From the NCBI GenBank assembly GCA_024529925.1, contig JAFEUB010000919.1, positions 186,001 to 250,000 of the forward strand: 64,000 bases of DNA, given 5' to 3'. The DNA comes from Ophthalmolycus amberensis (taxonomy: Eukaryota; Chordata; Actinopteri; Perciformes; Zoarcidae). The notes beneath the pieces were generated by a model. It had not been told where the DNA came from. It worked only from the letters and a program-made list of their open reading frames with translations, and did no database searches. Positions 58,931 to 64,000 of the stretch are shown here, piece after piece. Within the stretch, counting starts at the first letter, position 1. Every line of letters starts with the position of its first letter. A program made the translations under genes and the position numbers.

Positions 58931-60349
58931 CACTTGAGGGAATTACTGTAGACTGTGGTTGGACATGTGAGGCTCAGCACATGCAATTTTATTATGGGGG
59001 GGGGTAAAAAAAAACACACACAGGCTCATACACTCGCAGAAGCATGATCCAAAAGTGGACTAAATTGTGCATGTTTGACATTTTATTTGGTTCATCCGCT
59101 CTCTGAGAAGCGGCGTCCCAAAGTAGAAATCGGTGACCCGCGGCGACCTTTCTCTCCAATCTCATTTGTCACGTCTCTTTATGCGTGACTGTTGTGAAGA
59201 CTAGGTTCATTATCTCTTTTGATTCACCATGATGAACTGTGTGATAAAGTACAACGTCATAGTGAGTCAAGAAGCTAATCATATTTGGGTCTGAAATCTG
59301 AGCACGGGATGGGACATTTTTTAGAATATTGTTTTTATCCCAAGCATCATTATCAGGCATAGAAGTATTAAAATTGAGCAAACTTGCTCCCGAACTGGCA
59401 CAGAATAAGTAGAAATATGTCCCCACTGTAGATAATCCTCCTACATATTTTTGTAGGCCAACACAAAAATAGCCAATGGGATTTTTCCATTGGACTTTTG
59501 ATTATTCCAGAAAATAAGCTCTGTTGAAGCATGAATATGATCAACAGAAGTAAAAAGCTAGCATTAGGCTACAAACAAAGTCCACCACGGTCACATGACT
59601 TCATGTCACCTCTAAGTTGAAGGTGGACTTGTGTTTTGGCCTGAGGACGTTTAGTCTCATTTAGCCACTTGTTAGCAACCGCCACTTTTAAGACATGTGA
59701 AAGCTTTAAGATTCACTCGTGGAATATTTGACTCTTACTGTATTTAAAGGCATCTAACCAAAACCCACTCAAAAAAACCCATTGACTTTTGGACGAGGAA
59801 AGCGCAAACATGCTCACTCATATCATGGTTTTGGGACTCATTCCTGCAGCACTCTATTGGATTGGAGACTAATAATAGTAAATGTATTGAGCCTTTAATT
59901 TGTTTTTTTGTTTGCGCTGAATAATTCATTCTTTGCTCGCCACAAATGTCTCTACTAAACATGATTTCTGCACTTGAAACAAACAAATCTTTTGTTCTCC
60001 CCGGTGTGCTCAGAATTGCGACACAGATATAATTCCATCGGACTCGATGTAAAAAAAAAAAAAGCGTGAGGCAGCGGCGGGACTCGCGATTGAATCCAGC
60101 AGTCGGAGGCGTCGAGCGGTCAGCTTTGTAATCAACAGGCAGGTAATTGACAAGCGAGGCGTGATTGTCTCAGTCTTTATTCGCTGTTACGTTTGAGAGT
60201 TAACAAAGCGTGAGATCGGGCCTCCACGCTGCACATTCTCAGCTTGCAGGCCTTTTGTTCTGCAGCCCCTTTTGTGGAGCCTGCCCCGGATTCATTGAAA
60301 CTCAGGAGCTGCATTTTGGTTTTTTTCTTCATTCTCTACTCAACACTCA
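56936..60349. other. Intergenic DNA, no gene recognised
   Basis: Contains the palindrome above, a G23 run at 58588-58610 and a TG run at 58904-58930. No exon with homology was seen. Confidence 0.55.
57551..57570. promoter_or_regulatory. 20-bp perfect palindrome centred on CACGTG
   Basis: CGTCTACCACGTGGTAGACG is its own reverse complement, with an E-box CACGTG in the middle. A second CACGTG occurs at about 57520, some 37 bases before. E-boxes of this type bind bHLH factors such as MYC or USF; binding here is not shown. Confidence 0.5.
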
Positions 60350-60401
<52 letters not shown>

Positions 60402-60613
60402 CATGTACACACACACACACACACACACACATGCATGTACACACACACACACACACATGCATGTACACACACACACACACACACACACATGCATGTACAC
60501 ACACACACACACACACACACACATGCATGTACACACACACACACACACACACATGCATGTACACACACACACACATGCATGTACACACACACACATATGC
60601 ATGTACACACACA
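60350..60613. repeat. Higher-order (CA)n / ATGCATGT microsatellite
   Basis: CA runs of varying length are interrupted by eight ATGCATGT blocks, giving a repeating (AC)n-ATGCATGT-(AC)n unit. The whole tract alternates purine and pyrimidine. Long His/Thr and Cys/Val open frames across it are artefacts. Confidence 0.95.
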
Positions 60614-60758
60614 GGCATGCACAAAGGCTGAAGCTCTGCCAGCATTTCGTGGGATAATCTACCTTCCTGAAGGTTTACTAAAGCCCCCCCTCCCCCCTTA
60701 CCCTCCCTCCCTTTACACCACCACAACCCCACTTCTTCTCCTCTCCTCTCCTCTCGCC

Positions 60759-60789
<31 letters not shown>

Positions 60790-61176
60790 TATCGGCCCCA
60801 CTGTAAGCAGCATGTGGTTTCCTGCCAACTTCTGGGAGCCGTGAGCAGCCTCTCCAAACAGGAACACGCATGAAGACATTCCACCGCTGAAGGAAACAGT
60901 GTCCTCAACCACCCTCCCCCTCTCCCTCTCCCTCCCTCCCCCTCTCCCTCCCTACCCTCCCCTCTTCTCCCAATCCCCCCGTGGACGCTTCCACACATCC
61001 CACACAGCTCCGCCGGGGCTTGACCGCTGGACAATCAGCACACATTAAACTCACACAAAACGCACACAAGATGCGGGCACAGACTGCAGCCGTGCATCAG
61101 CACACACGGACGTGGAAATGGAGATGGCTGTGAGAAAGAGGGAGATGGTGGGGGAGAGAGTGAGCGTGGGTGTGTA
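60614..61176. other. Pyrimidine-rich intergenic stretch
   Basis: Strong C/T bias on the plus strand, with CTC and TCCTCC repeats at 60735-60790 and CTCTCCCTCC at 60912-60965. No gene. Confidence 0.6.
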
Positions 61177-61386
61177 AATGGTAAAGGGACTATACACTGT
61201 AGCTTAGTCTTCCGATCACTCGATGCACTTTGAAATTACATGTCATCATTCACCCATTCACACCCATTCAGACGGTGATGACAGGGGCTAGCATGCAAGG
61301 TGCCCAAGGACACATCGACATGGACTAGCCCGGGATCGAACCGTCGATCCTCTGATTGAAGGATGCTCTACCACTGAGACACCTGT
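61177..61386 (-). mobile_element. tRNA-derived SINE, minus orientation
   Basis: Reading the minus strand: GTCTCAGTGGTAGAGCATCC near the 5' end (A-box region, about 61380-61361), then GGTTCGATCCCG (B box, 61342-61331). A tail follows with TGTCCTTGGGCACC, GAATGGGTGAATGATGAC and AGTGATCGGAAGACTAAGC. This order is typical of teleost tRNA-derived SINEs. The tRNA-like head has mismatches, so it is not a functional tRNA gene. Confidence 0.8.
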
Positions 61387-62804
61387 ATGAGACGGTCCAC
61401 CCACAAAAAAAGGATTAATTTATCATCAAAATGTAGCTTTTCGAGCAGCAGTCTGACTTTCTTCAGCGTGCTTATTCACCACGTTTGTCCACGAGTTGTG
61501 AGATAGTTTCTTCTCCTTTACATTTTTTTGGGGGGGGGGGGGGGGGGGGATCCATGAAAGCTTCAGCTGAAACGCAAACATCGTTGTGAAGAGTATACTG
61601 AGAGAGCGGCTGGAGGGCTGTTATGTGCCCTGCAGAAGAGTAAATGTGTTTAACATTGCAGGAGGGCTCTTTATAACCAGACAATAAAACAATGAAAATA
61701 AATGGTGAGATGCAGACGGGCAGAACAACACAGAGACTCACATGGGCATCACCCGCAGGTGAAAGGTCGAGTGGGTGTAATCGTGGTCCCCTCGATGACA
61801 AAGGAAGCGTCACTGTGAGGAGAAAATAAACTGCGTAATTAGTAGGCACGGGACGTAGAAACCATAGGGGGACTCATTCTGAACAACAGTCAAACAAGAA
61901 TTGAGGATTCAGACGTGCAGAAGAAGGCTTTAAATCATTTAAAATCCTATTCATAAGCGGCGCGTTTTCTCTCCTGGCGTGCGAGGCGTATCGATTGGGG
62001 AATGTTATTGTGGGAGGGGGGCGGGGAGGAGGGGGGATTCTGCGAGAGATGATTAATCAAAAGTCACTTCTCTCCCCTGTGTGTATGGATCAGTGCCAGA
62101 GAGAGAGAGAGAGAGAGAGAGTGTGTCCTCAATCTACTGTCCCGCTGCCTTTTTAGCAGCCATTTCTCCCACTTCTGCCCCGGCTCGCTCCAGCTTCTCT
62201 AACAAGTAAACAGAGCGAAGTGGCCAGAGAGACAGAGATCCTGAGGAAGTGATTTTTCCTGATCTTCCCACTCCTTTTCCTCATGGGTGGTTGTGCTCAC
62301 TGGGCAGACCTTTTGTTGGTGTGTGTGTGTGCGACGGGCATAAATGATTCATCGGCGTTTTGATATTGCACAGTGGGCTGTACTCGGGAGAAGTTGCAGA
62401 GGGGTTTTTAAGATTCAGGTCAAACGCTGGATGCTCGAGACAAACTGAAGCACTTGAGACAAGGGGACTCGCGTTTAAGGTGCTGAACAGATTTATTCTT
62501 CACCAAGTTCAATTGCCACACACTCCAGTTTCAATTGGATCCTGCTGGTGAACAATCCCTCGCGAACCATCATCACTGAGAGAGTATTAGGATTTAATGA
62601 AGTTCTCTTAATTTCTGGTGTGTTTTCCAGGTCAAGAAAAGACCTTGGCTGGTGTTCATTTCTGTCTTTTTGTTAAATTATTTTATTGGCACGATAGTAG
62701 ATTCTTCAATCTAAATTTAATCTAAATTTGTGATCCGCATGTAGTGCCCCACCTCGCAACCATTACATCGTGGACCACATTTACCTTGAACCTAACCCTA
62801 CATG
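61387..62804. other. Intergenic DNA, no gene recognised
   Basis: Holds a G20 run at 61530-61549 and a GA microsatellite at 62098-62121. Open frames are short and unsupported. Confidence 0.55.
62098..62121 (+). repeat. (GA)n microsatellite
   Basis: A run of about 12 GA dinucleotides. Confidence 0.9.
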
Positions 62805-63410
62805 CAGGGGCGTTTCTAGGATTCAAAGAAAGGGGGGCGGCAATTTTTTTTGGGGCCCATTTGGGGCCGTGGATATCCATTGTTTCAGACAGTTCATAGA
62901 TTGGTTCAATCAGAAAGAGTGTGATTTTGCTCTGTAGTTTTGCTTGCATTCAGTATATGATAACACAAGAGACAGGATTTCAGGGTCATAGTGAAATTTG
63001 ACAACACAAATATGAACTTTTCTCAAATAAAGAGAGAGAAATAATTTTCCTGCTTGTAAAGGAAAGACTGATAATAGCTTTCATATCCGCGTCACTCCCA
63101 AATCCTAATTCTTAAAGGGACCGCACACAATGGATGGAGAATGGACCTGACAGTGTCAACTTTATATCGTTAAGTATGATGATAGGCTGTTGGATTGTAT
63201 TTTGAAGGGGGAGAAAACATACAAACCAGAACGCACGCACATATGTAGCATGTTAGACTTATAAATAACTTGTCCATGTGAGAAAAAATAGTTTAATTTA
63301 ATGATATCACCAAAAAAAAAAATAGTTTTTTGTTAAAGCCAATAATGCCAAATTATTTGGGGGGGGGCTGAAGAACATTTTAGGGGGGCTTCAGCCTAAC
63401 GACGCCCCTG
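62805..63410. mobile_element. Short hAT-like element (606 bp)
   Basis: It begins CAGGGGCGTTTCTAGGATT (62805) and ends with the complement of CAGGGGCGTCGTTAGGCTG (63410). The outer nine bases match exactly and TAGG matches after a gap. Flanks are cctacatg on the left and cctacact on the right, sharing six of eight bases, consistent with an eroded 8-bp duplication. The inside is AT-rich with GGGGGG runs near both ends and no transposase. Confidence 0.75.
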
Positions 63411-64000
63411 CCTACACTTTTTCAAGGGCGGTAGTATGCTTCAACCGAAGTGCTTTGCCGGATGGGTCGAACTGCTTTGGAGAGTCCCTCGCCCGACACC
63501 TTTCCCACAGCAGAATTGGTATGTGAGAAAAGTCTGAATTTTTCTCTGTCAAGCTCTCTTTTTTCTCGCTGCCACCTTGCCATCGAGTGAGACTGTGACA
63601 GAACAACTTTAACCCTGTTTCCTTCAGACCTGATGGGACAACATGTCGAACAAGTGTATTGTAGTCGCAAATAAACTTTGGGCAAGGTATGGTTAGTCTT
63701 AGGCATCAAGAATACTTGGTTTGAGGTTCGGGAAAGTTTGTGGTTTCCGTTAATGGACCGTTAATGGTAACTGCAGATGACTTTGGTCTTCTGCATGAAA
63801 GTCTGACTCGCTACTCGTCCAATCACCACCCTGCCCTTCTCACTCTTAAACTGCCAGTAGGCTTCGTCGCACATTATTCAAAGTCAGATTAGTGACGTCT
63901 GTGCCCAATAGTTTGAATGGTCTCCCAGGGTTTGAACTTCTTCTCTCAAGCTTTCTCTTCTCTCACTTTTACTGTGAACAACCAAAGTGAACACCATCGA
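63411..64000. other. Intergenic DNA to the window end
   Basis: No recognisable exon, repeat or RNA gene. Confidence 0.5.

Noticed and set aside
60210..60912. Open frames of 190-198 codons over the CA tract
   Set aside because: Artefacts of the (CA)n/ATGCATGT microsatellite, giving His-Thr or Cys-Val repeats on opposite strands.
61320..61386. tRNA gene candidate (minus strand)
   Set aside because: It has box A and B-like words, but the clover-leaf is imperfect and a SINE tail follows; called a SINE.

Overview
The window is vertebrate genomic DNA, almost certainly a spiny-rayed (percomorph) teleost. Genes are split by GT-AG introns, intergenic and intronic DNA is full of short microsatellites and poly-G/poly-C runs, and several dispersed repeats look like families common in percomorph genomes. 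There is nothing prokaryotic or phage-like, and no CRISPR array or operon.

Two complete protein-coding genes lie head to head. On the minus strand, from 15843 down to 3568, is a seven-exon gene for a glucoside xylosyltransferase of family GT8, called gxylt2. Its spliced product is 449 residues. On the plus strand, from 18727 to 45089, is an eleven-exon gene for SHQ1, the assembly factor for H/ACA ribonucleoproteins. Its spliced product is 601 residues. All 16 coding introns obey GT-AG and every splice phase closes. The divergent SHQ1-GXYLT2 pair matches the arrangement I recall at human 3p13, which supports gxylt2 rather than gxylt1. The two products have no known joint pathway: one modifies O-glucose on EGF repeats such as those of Notch, the other chaperones dyskerin in the nucleus. 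The link between them is conserved gene order.

Layout: 1-3567 is the 3' side of gxylt2. 3568-15843 is gxylt2, with a 6.9 kb first intron. 15844-18726 is the shared 5' region. 18727-45089 is shq1, whose introns 6, 8, 9 and 10 are large and hold microsatellites, old transposon copies and stretches that could be conserved enhancers. 45090-45440 is the shq1 3'UTR. 45440-64000 has no gene I can support. It holds two short hAT-like elements (one nested inside another repeat), two tRNA-derived SINE pieces, other dispersed repeats and a long CA/ATGCATGT tract.

I did not find a new biological system. The most useful observations are the nested hAT insertion with a near-intact 8-bp target duplication, an Arg/Gly-rich tract in SHQ1 encoded by 67 uninterrupted purines, overlapping upstream ORFs before gxylt2, eight long G/C homopolymers packed in shq1 intron 10, very long alternating purine-pyrimidine tracts, a 20-bp perfect palindrome centred on CACGTG, and one unexplained reading frame near 46 kb with coding-like codon use.
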